From: Membranipora membranacea
Lineage: Eukaryota; Bryozoa; Gymnolaemata; Cheilostomatida; Membraniporidae
Assembly: GCA_914767715.1 (NCBI GenBank)
Contig: OU612071.1
Coordinates: forward strand, 15,186,948-15,250,947
Length of the DNA stretch: 64,000 bases
Reading direction: 5' to 3'
Shown here: positions 9,202 through 21,490 of the stretch, piece after piece
Position numbering within the stretch: position 1 is the stretch's first letter
Layout: the number at the start of each line of letters is the position of its first letter
Made by a program: the position numbers and the translations under genes
The notes under the pieces: generated by a model
The model's database searches: none
What the model saw: the letters and a program-made list of their open reading frames with translations, nothing else
Told to the model about the DNA's origin: nothing

Positions 9202-10818
9202 TACGTGTTTGGTCAATCAGGTAAATTCACAGATTTATTAATGACGTTGTTTGGCATATCAATGTATATGTAAAACTCAGCCCAATATAATGTCACTCCT
9301 TTGTGTTGCAACTGCTCAGTGGGTGCCATTAGGGTTGATTCTCACCCATTTCTTTAATCAAAATAACTGTGGAATAGGAAGATTGCAGCTGGTCGCTCAT
9401 TAACTGACTCGGACACAAAAAATTAGCAGTGTACAGGTGGCCTGTGGATCTACTTCCTATCCTCCTTTTCCAGAGTGTTCCAAAAGAACAATGGGATTTG
9501 TCTTTTCCTCAACAAGGGACTATAACTCTAGGTAGAAATTTTTTGTTTTGTTGTGTCACAAAGAGGCTATAATATTATATATTATTCAGATTATAAGTAT
9601 ATTATTACTCAGATTACAGATTCAGAAGAGTAAGGCTTGGTAGCATGGGTTAAGGGGAAATGATATCATGAAATAATTATAAGAAGGAACTTTCAGCTGG
9701 CCCCTGCATTGTAACCCATGTGTCTTTCCTGGTGTCACCTTTTGCAATGACTTGCATCGGGTGACACAATTATAGTTTCAGGTGACAAGTGTTGACGAAC
9801 GCAGGTCAGTTAAGACCAGGAATCAATGATTTGATAACGAATGTGAGCAAACTGAGCAGGTTAATACGTAGCGAGGCTTATGGTTAGAGCGAGCGAGTGA
9901 GCGAGAGGGTTTGGTAGGAGCTACTCGCACACCTGCAGCCATGCTGTACAACCTATAGATGTAGAAGTCAATGGTTAGGATGGACAATCAGGAACAAAAG
10001 GCGGAAAGGATGACCTGGAGCAGCTGGAGACTAACAATAAGGGAGCGGAGGCAGTGGAGCGTCAGATGCACCAGACCAATCTGGAGCGTCAGGACAAGCA
10101 GAAACAAAGGAGAAAGAACACTGGGAGAGGTTGGCGACCTCCAGTACCAAGGCTAGCCATAATGTTACGAACTACAGGAAGCAGACGACTTGTCAAATCA
10201 TGTGAAATGGGAATGCAGATGTCGCGTCAATAGCAGGGAGCGGAAAACATGTCATAGCAATCGAGGACGATTGCAACCAAGGGAGTGCAGATGTCACATC
10301 CACAGCAGCAAATAGGAGAATTGTATATACCAACATCAGACACAATAACAACATCCAATATCTTTGCCAGCATCATCATCAGTACACTCAAACCTCGACT
10401 TGAGGACACGCAGTTACCAGCCAGCATCTCACCGGGAATCAAGGACACGCAATTAAATTCAAATCTAAATTCAACCCACTCTTGCGGCCGATCAACACTG
10501 GATCAACCCACTCTTGCGGCCTATCCAATCCTCTTTTTCTGGCAATTGAGAAGTGTGTTTTAGTCTTGTTTTTTTGCTGGTGGGCGTCAGCAGCTTTTTT
10601 AGGTGTCTGGACCAATGCTATATAAGAGCATGGTTCACCAATGCAAGGGCCTCTTTGTTTGCAACTTCATTTGGAGACAGGTCAGTTTTTTTTCAACACA
10701 TGAAAGTTTTACAAAAGGTTATCATAATATTTTCATTTATTGTACGTTAGTGATATTTATAGGGAAATAGAACTTGCCTTATTATTTGATAATGGCACAG
10801 TATTACATTTGGTTGGAT
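9202..10818 (+). other. Mostly non-coding; one charged coding-like stretch
   Basis: From about 10003 to 10170 a plus-strand frame is rich in Glu, Gln, Arg and Lys (DDLEQLETNNKG; ERQDKQKQRRKN), like a coiled-coil fragment, with no start codon or family match. A short GAGC-rich simple repeat lies at 9888-9908. Nothing else is recognised. Confidence 0.35.
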
Positions 10819-10890
10819 TATCTATATATATATATATTCCATGTTTATTCTGGAGAAGAATAAGTCCTTAGGACTTGTACCCAGAAAACA
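10819..10890 (-). repeat. Possible LINE 3' end with TA-rich tail
   Basis: On the minus strand a short palindromic AAGTCCTAAGGACTT element is followed by TTCTTCTCCAGAATAAA and then a (TA)n run (10823-10838). A small hairpin followed by a simple repeat is a common LINE 3' terminus. The LINE RT at 11824-12912 lies upstream on the same strand, so this may be its 3' end. Confidence 0.35.
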
Positions 10891-11097
10891 GAAAAATTGA
10901 TAAAAATATGGTGTAGAATTAAAAAGACATGTAACTAAAAATCAAGAACAATGACAGGTAAAATTACAACGTACACGCAGGCATTAATTAGCAGTAAAAA
11001 ATTACCCAAGTTGATACACAATAGCTAGGAAAAGAAAAGTTAGAACAATGTAGCAGTAGGCTAAAATGAAATGATAAGAACTGACTCATTAATTGAG

Positions 11098-11160
11098 AAG
11101 TTTGAGGACGTGGCTCCAGGGAGAATGGAAGGGGAGGAGCCTGCACTCGATAGGCCACAC
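11098..11160 (+). pseudogene. Small inverted piece of the LINE ORF end
   Basis: CAGGGAGAATGGAAGGGGAGGAGCCTGCACT on this strand (about 11116-11145) nearly repeats the minus-strand sequence at 11862-11900, which encodes the last residues of the LINE ORF (HQGEWKGEELA). The two copies are therefore in opposite orientation 750 bases apart. Confidence 0.5.
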
Positions 11161-11823
11161 CTCTTTTTATAACATGATCTTACTTACGTTTTGGAGTTGT
11201 GCCCTCACAACGAAACCATGATTAGTGAATGGAAAAGTGTGGGTTGACAACTTCTCAAGTGACAAATCTATGACTTTCCAATGGAAAGTTCAAAAATAAA
11301 ATATCATTTTTGTTGCATTGTAGAATGAAATTATTCTTTATTATTCTTCTTATGGCTGAAGAACACATGTGAAAGGGTAGTAAAACAATTCTTAGAGCTA
11401 AAAACAATCATCTTGATAAACAAATCTTACAGGGCAAGGTACCCATAATAGTATCAATTTTTCGAGTTGTTTCATTGAGGAAAAGAAACTTAGCTTGTGA
11501 ATCTGAATATTATATCAGCACATGTGGTTAGGGGGTGTTGAGAGCTGTCCAACAATATCCCATTTACATACCTACTGTCACTAGACGGCTGGGAATCTTA
11601 CAGAATGTGGTGGTTTGAGGAGCGAAATATGTCGGCATGGGCCTTTCATTGATGATTAATGAGTGTTATTAGCACAATTGTGTTGTAATAACTTGTCCAG
11701 TACATAATTCAAGTGTTCTGGATTAGTTGGTGACAATAATTGTCAATGGATTGGTATATTTCATGGCTAAAACATAAAAAAATGAGTGTGATGTATCTAT
11801 TAAAATACTTATTTCAGCCGTAA

Positions 11824-12912
11824 TCAACATCTATTCACCAGTACTTGTCTGTGATTGGCCAATACTACTAGTGCAAGCTCCTCCCCCTTCCATTCTCCCT
11901 GGTGGCTCCGAGTGGCATTTTTGAATGTAGCAAGGGATTGACTCAGCTTAACATGATTGGGTAATTCGTTAAACTTCTGAGCACCGAAATTAGCTAAAGC
12001 AAATCTAAAATTTTCCTTGGATAGTCTAAACCCAGAACTTTTAGCAAGCCGAGTTTCACTAGTTAATTTCTCGGGGAGCAGATTGGTATCAATTATTGGG
12101 ACTAAACTATTAACAATTTTATAAAACGTCAGCAGATTCAAATATTCGAAACGCAATGTTAAAACAGGGATGTTGTAGGTCTTTCGAGTATTATCTTTAG
12201 AACTGTTATAGTCTATAATTTTCAAACATCTATTCTCAATTTTAAAAAATTCTTTTTTGACATAGTCGTTTGTGGTAAATAAAACAGGAGAGCTGTATTC
12301 CAGATTAGAACGTATAAGTCCAATGTACCAAAGCTTAGCTAATTTAGGTGTCAGGAATTTTCTATTACGTTGAAATTTGGTGACTATTGGATAAAGTTTT
12401 TGTTTAATTTTACTGGTATGAGATTTAAAATTTAATTTGTTATCAAGAATCACACCTAAGTACTTAATTTTGTCAGATTGTTTGAAAATGAGATTATTAA
12501 ATTTAAGTTCCGGAGGTTTGATGTTACGTTTATTAGAAATGGTCATGACATCCGTTTTACCGCTGTTTAGAACAAGGCAATTTTCACTGTACCAACTGGA
12601 TGCTTGATGAATGCTTTTTTCCATAAGTTTTGTGGAAATGTCTGGGTTTTCCCCACTGGTGACTAGTAGGCAGTCATCGGCATATAGATAACAATTTTTG
12701 AGCTCCATCAGATCGTTAATAAACATGATAAACAGGAGTGGTCCAAGTACAGACCCCTGCGGCACACCAGTTATAACTCGACTGCATTCAGATACACAAC
12801 CATTAACTTTCATGGCCTGCTCTCGACTTGAAAGATAATTTTTAATTAAATTTGATGCATTAGAGTGGAAATTGAATTTCGTTAACAGTTTACTGGCAAG
12901 GATCTTATCATC
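11824..12912 (-). pseudogene. CR1/Jockey-type LINE reverse transcriptase, 5'-truncated
   Basis: The open minus-strand frame begins without a start codon at about 12912 and ends at a TGA (11824-11826). RT motifs are GVPQGSVLGPLLFIMFINDL and the YADD catalytic site (residues 44-47 from the Met at 12813). After it come the conserved thumb motif KYLGVILD and the long C-terminal region usual for non-LTR elements (LWYIGLIRSNLEYSSPV). No internal stop is present over 330 codons, so it is fairly recent. Endonuclease, ORF1 and the RT fingers are missing, as expected for incomplete target-primed reverse transcription. Confidence 0.85.
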
Positions 12913-15900
12913 AACTCATTTAGTTAAATGAATTAAATTGAGCATGCATGGCATCATTAACTAGAAAGTATAACTTGTTGAAATAAGTAAGACGTGCATT
13001 GTTTAAGTTGAATCGCGTTTGATGTTAAACTTGATAAGAATTAAAAGGCATGCTCTTGAGTCAAGTGTTTGATCGAATCAAACGAGATCGCATGTAAATA
13101 AGTCAGTGTCACATAGTGATAATCATCATACAGAGCTCGTGAGCACAGATTTTAGTAGCGGAGAGTTAATGTGGTGACTCCATAACCCGGAATCCCACAG
13201 CTTTGTACCATTGGGCATTCATTGTGCAGAAACTGGATGGTGTTCATGAATCCACCTTGATGATCACTGGTTAAGATGAGCTATAATTTGTCTTATAACA
13301 GCTGGATTATATACTCACTATAGGAGCTTGAGTGTAGTCCTGAAACTAAAGTCGAGTACAGTAGAAGTGGTATAACACTTGCCCGACAGGATGCACTTCT
13401 TTCTAAAATACCTGATTATCCATCTAAGTGCAGCAAAAATATTCAAGTGTTGTGGTCTAAACACTTTGCAGCGGAGTGTGGAGTTTTGAGGTGTTATGAG
13501 TAACTAGGGGGGTCCTGCTGATTAGCTAGTCTCAGCCAACGTGTAAATTAGTTAAATAAGAATTGTCTTATATTTTTGTCAGATTTGAGTCAATTTCCCC
13601 AAAAGTAAAACATCAGGAAATGCAGTACAGATATAAAAAATGACTAAAATTCTGCCATGCAGTTTGAGAATTTATTAGTATTTAACAAAGTTTTGATATA
13701 AATTATAATAATTGTAGAGATGTAGGGATGTTTTGATCTGTATCAGAGCCACCTCATATCTGCCAGTGAGTCTGCTTGGTCTATCTAAAATAATAAAAAA
13801 AAACATTCTAAATGCATATCATAATCACCTCAATAAATGGTCAACCTGCGTCACATCCTTTTTGGTTTGATATTCACAGCTTTTATTGGTATGACCCATC
13901 TGCTCTTTAAAATGTATATGGCAGATGCTTCAATTTTGCTGATATGCAAACTTTGCATGTGCAGGAATAAATTGATGAGTCATGAATTCTAAGGGCTATC
14001 TTACTAAGAGTAACCCTTGACACAACCGGCAAGTGTATCTAAGTTTATTTGCATGTATGTGTATGTATGTATGTATGTATGTATGTTTGGATCATTCCAA
14101 GCCTTTGATGTTCCCTTCCCTCGCTTAGGACAGGAAGCCTTTGATGGTGGTGTCTGAGAAGTCGGTAGTACCTTCTTTGCAAATGGTTAGTGAAATAGAC
14201 AGCCACGTATAATTGAACATGTCATTTCCGGGGTCGGTACTTCAAAATTAATTAAGGTTTTAAATTTTGATTTACTATGTATCAGCCATCAAGCGTGAGG
14301 GGTTGAGTTCTACTGATCTTTATTTTCCTTAGACAGTATCACAGAAACTAGATTATTACGTTTTGCAATAATAACAAAATATCGGTGCGGAGCAATAAAA
14401 ATTAACATCAAAGATATTGTGATCAATGCAAATACATGACAATGCGGGAAGGAAAATTAATGGTATTCATCAAACTTATTGTTCATGGAGTTGAGGTACT
14501 GCAAGAAAATGTAACTTGTTGCGCGATCATCGCCTGGGCTAATAATAACACATTAATACTATATACAGTGAGTCTAGTTTAGCCACAGAGCCTTGTAGAA
14601 TAATGTGCCATTCTCCAGTGATGCCTGAAAGTTGTACAGAAACATTTAGAGATATTTGCAGCCGCAGATATACAGGCATGGAGATAATGTAGCTCAAGTA
14701 GCGTGACAAATATAACGGCAGCAGTGTTGAGCATCTCAAACGATTGACGATGTATCGAATTACTAGCACAAGAAAAATATTCCATGAATTAATGATCCTT
14801 TCAAGTAGCAGTAATTTATCCAAAACAAATTGCTATGTTTATGGAAAATAATATTATGAAAATATGCAGCAAGGAAATAATATAGCGTACTTTTAAAAAA
14901 GACAGAAAAGGCTCAAAGAGGTGATGTACAGTCGAGTTAAGTAATAAAGTTCTCGATTATATCAGCATGCTGCTCCTGTGATCATCACAACTAGACCGAT
15001 CACAGTATCTAAGCTAAGCTATAGCATGAGTCAATACTGAACAGTGAACAAAAGAATAAACAATGGTAAACAGTAATTTAGCACAATTCACACAATAGGT
15101 GCTATCGCTCACCACATTGGCAAGCCAACCGACACATACTATTATGTATGTATTTTCTTTCCCCTTTACTTTCAATTTTAAGATTCAAGTTATCAATGCA
15201 AGTTGTTTGTATTATTGTGACTTATTTTGCCTAGAGAAAAGAAGTGGCAAATAACGCGGAGTGCATCCATCTCGTTCCTAGTTGATTAAGAATATATTTG
15301 TCTCATTCAATGGGATTATGTTCAGTAAAGTAGTCGAGTGATAGATATGATAATTATTATGGAGTTGTTCTGACGCGTCAAAATAGGAGATTACCCCAAC
15401 TATTACCCACAATGTATCTTTGGTATGATCATGTTTCCTCAGATACAGGTACGCATTATGTATGATGCATGTTTTAGGAAATCTGAGGCCAGATTTCATT
15501 GGAAGTAGGGGAAGTGCTGTCAGTACCAAAATAGGCATTTTAGTGAAGCAGTGATTTTTAGATTGCCGCAGACGCCAGAAGTAGATATGAAAACAAATGA
15601 ACAGAAGAAAATATACCATGTGACATGACCACAGAACGGTTTTATATAACAAAGACACAAGAGACACTAATCTACTTACTGCTAAACAGATGACAGTAAG
15701 CGAAGTCAGCAAAAACGGCACCTACATAAAGTACGAAATTTTGAACAGTAAATCAGGACAATTTAACTCTTAGAGCAGCAGTCAACTTTTTACATAGCTG
15801 GTAAAAGATAATATAATTTGATTTAATGAATACTAGTTTCAAATCTGCCGATATTTGTTAGAACATGAAAACTGAAGTGGAGTCTAAGGACTAACATACT

Positions 15901-16344
15901 GTTATATTATCATACTTTTTAAGTATCAAGACAAAAAACCAATAAACTCCCTCTTCAGTTCATTGAATAAACCATAACTTTAGTGAATAAACTGTTGTAT
16001 AAATTATAATTCTGTGGTTGTAGTTGATTTCTATACATATAGTAATTGGCCAAGTAATTCGTCAGGTTCTCAGACGTTAGGTCAAATTCACTAAGAGATC
16101 ACAAAAGACATTTTTGCAATCAACTGAAGTAAGGCGTGATTAATTGTTACTATAAAACACTCTGAAACAGGATTCAAAATTATTGGACAGCCATCAACAG
16201 GCGGTATGCGGGTCAACGACCCAGCCCGAGCGAATGCACGAGAGCAGGGAGGGTGCGGGAGGGGGGCAGCGCCCTCCCGCGTTCGAATTTTGTTTGGTTA
16301 AACAAAACATGAAACATGAAATATGGAGTTTTGTGCAATCTGAG
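12913..16344. other. No recognisable gene
   Basis: AT-rich sequence with only short frames lacking motifs. The 147-codon minus frame at 15278-15721 is hydrophobic without a recognised domain. A GTAT-type microsatellite lies at 14053-14088. A small GC-rich island (16200-16285) shows no coding signal. Confidence 0.45.
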
Positions 16345-16445
16345 TACTAGTACCGTACCAGTACCGTACCAGTATCGTACCAGTACCGTACCAGTACCGT
16401 ACCAGTACCGTACCAGTACCGTACCAGTACCGTACTAGTACTGTA
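16345..16445. repeat. 11-bp minisatellite CAGTACCGTAC
   Basis: About nine tandem copies of an 11-base unit containing two GTAC palindromes, with a few changes. It creates apparent coding frames of repeated Val-Arg-Tyr-Trp-Tyr-Gly type, which are not genes. Confidence 0.9.
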
Positions 16446-16831
16446 CTAAGTAGGCAAAGTGAAATAGTATTGTATTCGGTTTCAATTGTAATGATAGAGT
16501 AATACAATAATAGTAGCTATAGCAAAAGGTAGTAGTCATTTAGATGATTTTGTTTTATGCATACCGAGTATTGGTAGAGGTTGCAGCTGAGGTGGTGCCG
16601 GTGCTGTTGGTACTGGAGGAGCAGGGTATTGGGTCGATATCAGAATTTTTATTATATGCGACTACCTAATTACTCGATTCATTCCTGCAATGAGTTGCAG
16701 AATATTATTACTAGTGGGCCAATCATCTGAAATGTCATACCCCGTTTAGCCAACATGTGTCTCCCAAAAGAGTTATCTTTTCATATCTATATATCAGGGC
16801 TATGGATGTTGTGATGACAGTGGTGGCTAAT

Positions 16832-16942
16832 GCCACGGGCACTAGGAGTTTTTGGCTCCTCGAACTGCCAGCGACCGTGAGTCAACTGTTGAGTCACGAG
16901 TGCTGGCAGTTTGAGGACCCAAAAACTCCCAGTGCCCGTGGC
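16832..16942. repeat. Long imperfect hairpin, 41-base arms
   Basis: Arms 16832-16872 and 16902-16942 are inverted copies with a few mismatches (GCCACGGGCACT... pairing with ...AGTGCCCGTGGC). The 29-base centre is itself a near palindrome around GTGAGTCAAC. GGCTAATGCC-like text flanks both sides. It could be a small foldback element. Confidence 0.85.
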
Positions 16943-16969
16943 TAATGCCTACACTGTGAAAACTAAAGG

Positions 16970-17450
16970 TACAAACACGGTACAGAAAAAGGTACATTGA
17001 GGGTACAAAAATTTGTGACAACATAGGTACCCTTTTTCGTACCCTTTTGAGGGTACCAAAATGTACCATTATATATGAAAAGGTACACTTCAATGTGCTA
17101 CTTGCGTACCATCTTTAAGGTATGCTGCTGTACCATGTACATAAAAATGGTACAATATTTTGTACCTTTTAATGGTACGATTATGTACCATGCATTGTGA
17201 AAAGGTACACTATAATGCGCACTTTGCGTACCTTTTGAGTGGTACGCTTATGTACCATATGTTACTTGATCGTACAGAATTGCATACCATTTTTGGTACC
17301 TTCTTATGGTTCAATCTTGTACCATGCTAAGAAAAGGGTACCTATGTTTTCACAATTTTTTGTACCTTTTTTAGTACCCTCATTAGTACCCTTTTTAGTA
17401 CCCTTCAGTTGGTACAGTTCTGTACCATATTTAGAGAGAAGGTACATCAT
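16970..17450. repeat. GGTAC-dense degenerate tandem repeat
   Basis: About 480 bases packed with GGTAC/GTACC words, many inside AAAAGGTAC or GTACCTTTT contexts. Partly repeated blocks of about 120 bases are visible (17063-17155 and 17183-17270). No coding frame persists. Confidence 0.75.
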
Positions 17451-19625
17451 ATTTATATATCACAACATGCAGGAGATAACAGGGTAAAAACTGAAGAAAA
17501 ACTGCTTAACTTATGAATTACACGAATTGACAGTGCCGAGATGTTTATTCATATAATAATAATTGAGACAGCTAAACAATAAGAAATGATCACAGGGTCA
17601 GAAAAAGAAAACATTTTATGCCTGCACAAAACTCTAGCAGGATCAGGGATTTTTTTTGCTGGTAATGAACTGCCTGAATATGATGAAGGCTGAAGAACGC
17701 AGGTAGAGCCTCTGCTGGCTTTGGCCTCTTTCTATTCTGTTTTGAGAGATAACAATGCCGTTATCCTTTATAACAATCACCAGTTTCTTAGATACATCTT
17801 GCAGCTGCAAAAGATTAACACGGAAAATTTTAACATTACATTAAGTGCTGTTGATACAAAACGAGCCTTTACAAAAGACAGATATCAGTGACTGTGTCAG
17901 TGAAAGGTTCTCACATGTATCTTTTTTCTACCCAGGTGTAGTATAGCACACTTGGTGGGGGGAGGGGGGGCGTCGGACGGTGGGCAAGAGTCTGGGGGGG
18001 GGGGGGCTCAGACTAGATATGGGGTATTTTGGAAGCAACACAAAGATAAATATTACTATAGATACTGAGAAAGATATATAGTCAACTAGTTCAAGTTTTG
18101 TTGTCAGACAAATATGATAATACTAAATATGATATACAGATGACTTACATCTTCTTTTTCTTAGTAAATGTGACTCCGAATTTCGCCTAAACTTAATGGG
18201 AGCAGCATCAGGCCCAATGTACTGAGAGGCAATCATCATCCTGTAAATAGAAATGTAAATGTTAAACACAGTTCTCTTTAGTATTATCAGCCCATGGATC
18301 GCTCTGAGCATATATAATGTCTACCTTAGAAGCAACCAGTGTTGGAAATTTCTGAAATGTTGGTCACAACATTTTAAGAGGATTCACATTCGAACTCAAA
18401 GTCAAAGGCAGCCTGCGTTGGCATATCATTGATGTTCTAGTTAAACAATGATCTTGCAAAACTGGGTCATTGAATGAAATGCTACATTGCTGCCTGGTAC
18501 CTTCCCTTTTATTTCAGTAACAATGCATTTTAAAACATGAATTGACATAAACCGCCAAATCAGAGAATGATTTGGTGCCAATTGCATGCAAAGGCGCCTA
18601 AAACTCAAGCAGAATATACCACAATGACTACATGTTAACTTAATTGCGAGGTTTCTCAGTTATTTAAAGTCAAAAATGCTCAGTCTGTTGTAGTTATCTC
18701 CTCCTTACTTTTCCAAAAGCTATCTCCTTCCTACAGTTTTTAATTCAGAATAACCACATTTGGTCACCTGGATCGTTAGTCAATCAGCTAACTATTCATT
18801 TATCTTTTTCTGCAAAAAACTCCAAATCTGACAAAAAATCCCCAAGTTCGTGTTTTTCTGTTTGGGCAGAACTACATTTCGACATGGTAACTCACAGAGA
18901 TCTGGTTTTTTTTGGAGCATCAGTTCATCACATTACCTAAATGAGTTTTTGAGGGCATGTTTGAAATATTTTTTTAACATATTTAAAATTGCGATTTACT
19001 TTTTCATTACGGTGTTTATTTCATCCATCAGTGCAGTGGCAATGTTGCGCAAGGCAGTGCAAAGAGCCTATATATTTGTAGTTTCTATGCCATTGTGTAC
19101 AGTTTCAAACAAATTCTAATTGCCTTTTATCAAAGGAGTGGAGCAATTTACAAATGACGATGGAGATGCTATACTGAACTTAAACAAAAGAATATTTCTG
19201 TTGGTTGATATAAGTTTTCAGTATAGATCGTGGGGACCCATCAGTCACCCATCAAATTCTATCAGAATGACTATAGACCTCAACATAATGAATATTATTA
19301 GTATTCCGAAACATGGTTTGGATTTGGCTTTTTCAGTGGATACTGTTCAATGATAGCATTTTCAAAATACACCCAAATGTTTGAGCTTAAATTTTACTCG
19401 AATGTCATCCCAATATTTTTATTATTGAAAAACACTAATGTAACTATGCTGGATGCGTATAGGATTATGATGACTGTGTGTCTGGAGGGCTCTCCCTTAA
19501 TAACACACATGATATTCTATGTGAAATATTCTGCTGGATTTTCAGTGAGCTGGTTTCTGTATGTCCTGAAATAACCATTGACAGCATTCATGTTACGGTT
19601 GAATTTGTACATTTTTTTTAAAATC
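17451..19625. other. No recognisable gene; G-rich run
   Basis: Contains G-runs at 17957-18007 capable of G-quadruplex formation on the plus strand. Several short plus-strand frames between 18850 and 19574 have no motif and mixed codon use. Confidence 0.45.
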
Positions 19626-20245
19626 GTGCCCTGGGACTGCATCTATACTGCAACAAGTTATAATGTTGTTACTTTTAAGGATTCGGTTATCCAAACAGGT
19701 GGGCTGCCTCAATAAACAACAAATCTGAGATGGCCTCCAAACAAAATTGGAAGCAATTCTTCACGCAGTACATTGAAACGATCCAAGTACAATTGAGACC
19801 TCTGCTGGATGAAGATATCAGTTAGAGCAATTACAGACATTGTTTTCTCAGAGTAAATTTTCTAATCCCTCAAGAAAATCTTATTTGTAAACAACCAGTG
19901 TATTGCAGTCTCTGTGTTTCATTACAGGGAAAGAATTTGTTACTGTTGTGCCTTGTTTATCTTTTCCAAGGGATTTAAAGGCAATGTCATTTTAGAATAT
20001 CAAAACCTGAGGATTACCTTTGTGTCTCAAGACTTGTTGCCTCTTATGATATTTATGTATTATAGCATTATTACACCAGATTAAAATTGAAGGTTGAATT
20101 AAATCAGATGTCTTGTCCCAAGCAACATCCTGGAGCGTAGGCGGCAAAATTTGTTGCCTTAGTGGCCAGGCCGCAATATCTGCGCCAGGTTGCTCTCTGT
20201 TTGCAGGCAGGTCGGAGCACACCTGGGTTCCAACCAAAGCCCAGT
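19626..20245. repeat. Tandem duplication, left copy
   Basis: Begins TGCCCTGGGACTGC and ends CCAACCAAAGCCCAG. It matches 20614-21490 at high identity but carries two short stretches absent from the right copy (near 19895 and 20035-20080) and lacks the SINE. Confidence 0.85.
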
Positions 20246-20613
20246 GTTAGATAATTTGTAATTCCTGCTCAGTCCAAATATATTTTCCAACCAGCATTCC
20301 AAGCCCGAAATCCCAGTTCTGATACAAAAAATTTAGCCCATATTGAGTGCCCCGTTTTTTTAGACCAATTTTATTGCATCTAAAATATCATATCATATTA
20401 TGTTGAATCAATAGGCTCTAGTTGCTGGCTACTCATATATTTACATTTTTGCAATCGACCATGACACCTTGTCGACATTCAATTATCCACACTCTCTTCA
20501 CTCAACAAAAACATGGTCCATGCTTCTAAAAAGTTATACAAGGTTGCGATCACTTCACTCTTGGTTAGCCGGGTAAACCTTCTTCCGAGAGTTATTGCAC
20601 AATCAAGTAGAGG

Positions 20614-21490
20614 GTGCCCTGAGACTGCATCTATACTGCAAAAAGTTATAATGTTGTTACTTTTGAGGATTCAAGTTAGCCAAACAGGTGGGCTGCCTCA
20701 ATAAACAACAAATCTGAGATGGCCTCCAAACAAAATCTGAAGCAATTCTCCACGCGGTGCATTGAAACGATCCAATTACAATTGAGACCTAAGCTGGATG
20801 AAGATATCAGTTAGAGCAATTACAGACATTGTTTTCTCAGAGTAAATTTTCTAATCCCTCAAGAAAATCTTATTTGTAAATCTCTGTGTTTCATTACAGG
20901 GAAAGAATTTGTTACTTTTGTGCCTGTTTATCTTTTCCAAATGATTTAAAGGAGTCAGGAGTGGTCTGACGGTTAAGGGTATGGACTTGTGATCTTATGA
21001 TCCAGGTTCGATTCCCGGCGCCGGCTGTCATTTCTGTCATACTGGCAAGCCATTCATCCTAGCCAGGTCTGTTCGGATCAGGACCATAAATACAGGAGGT
21101 CTACTGTGTGCTTGCATGCAGTATAAAGATCCCCCTCTGCCTCTTCGAAAAAAGAGTAGCCGGCAACGGCGGGCAAGGGTATAGGGTACTACCCCACACA
21201 AGCCACCCGAGCTTAAGGGGGCCCGTTAAATAGGGCGGTCAAATAAGACCTAGTGCATAGAAAGAAAGAAAAAAAAAAAGGCAATGTAATATTAGAATAT
21301 CAAAACCTGAGGATAACCTTCGTGTCTCAAGACTGATTAAAATTGAAGGTTGATTTAAATCAGATGTCTTGTCACAAGCCACAGGCGGCGAAATTCGTTG
21401 CCTTAGTGGCCCGGCCACAATATCTGCGCCAGGTTGCTCTCTGTTTGCAGGCAGGTCGGAGCACACCTGGGTGCCAACCAAAGCCCAGTA
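20614..21490. repeat. Tandem duplication, right copy, SINE inside
   Basis: Second copy of 19626-20245, separated by about 370 bases. A SINE is inserted at the place where the left copy reads GATTTAAAGGCAATG without interruption. Confidence 0.85.
20953..21276 (+). mobile_element. tRNA-derived SINE
   Basis: An RNA polymerase III A box (TGGTCTGACGGTTAAGG, 20962-20978) and B box (GGTTCGATTCC, 21005-21015) lie at tRNA-like spacing. A tRNA-unrelated body and an A-rich tail (21261-21279) follow. The direct repeat AAAGG flanks it. The duplicated segment to the left gives the exact empty site. It depends on LINE machinery for movement. Confidence 0.85.

Noticed and set aside
15278-15721. 147-codon minus-strand frame with hydrophobic stretches
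   Set aside because: No motif, no splice or promoter support, and composition expected from AT-rich DNA.
16298-16507. 69-codon minus frame with repeated Trp-Tyr-Gly
   Set aside because: Produced by the 11-bp minisatellite.
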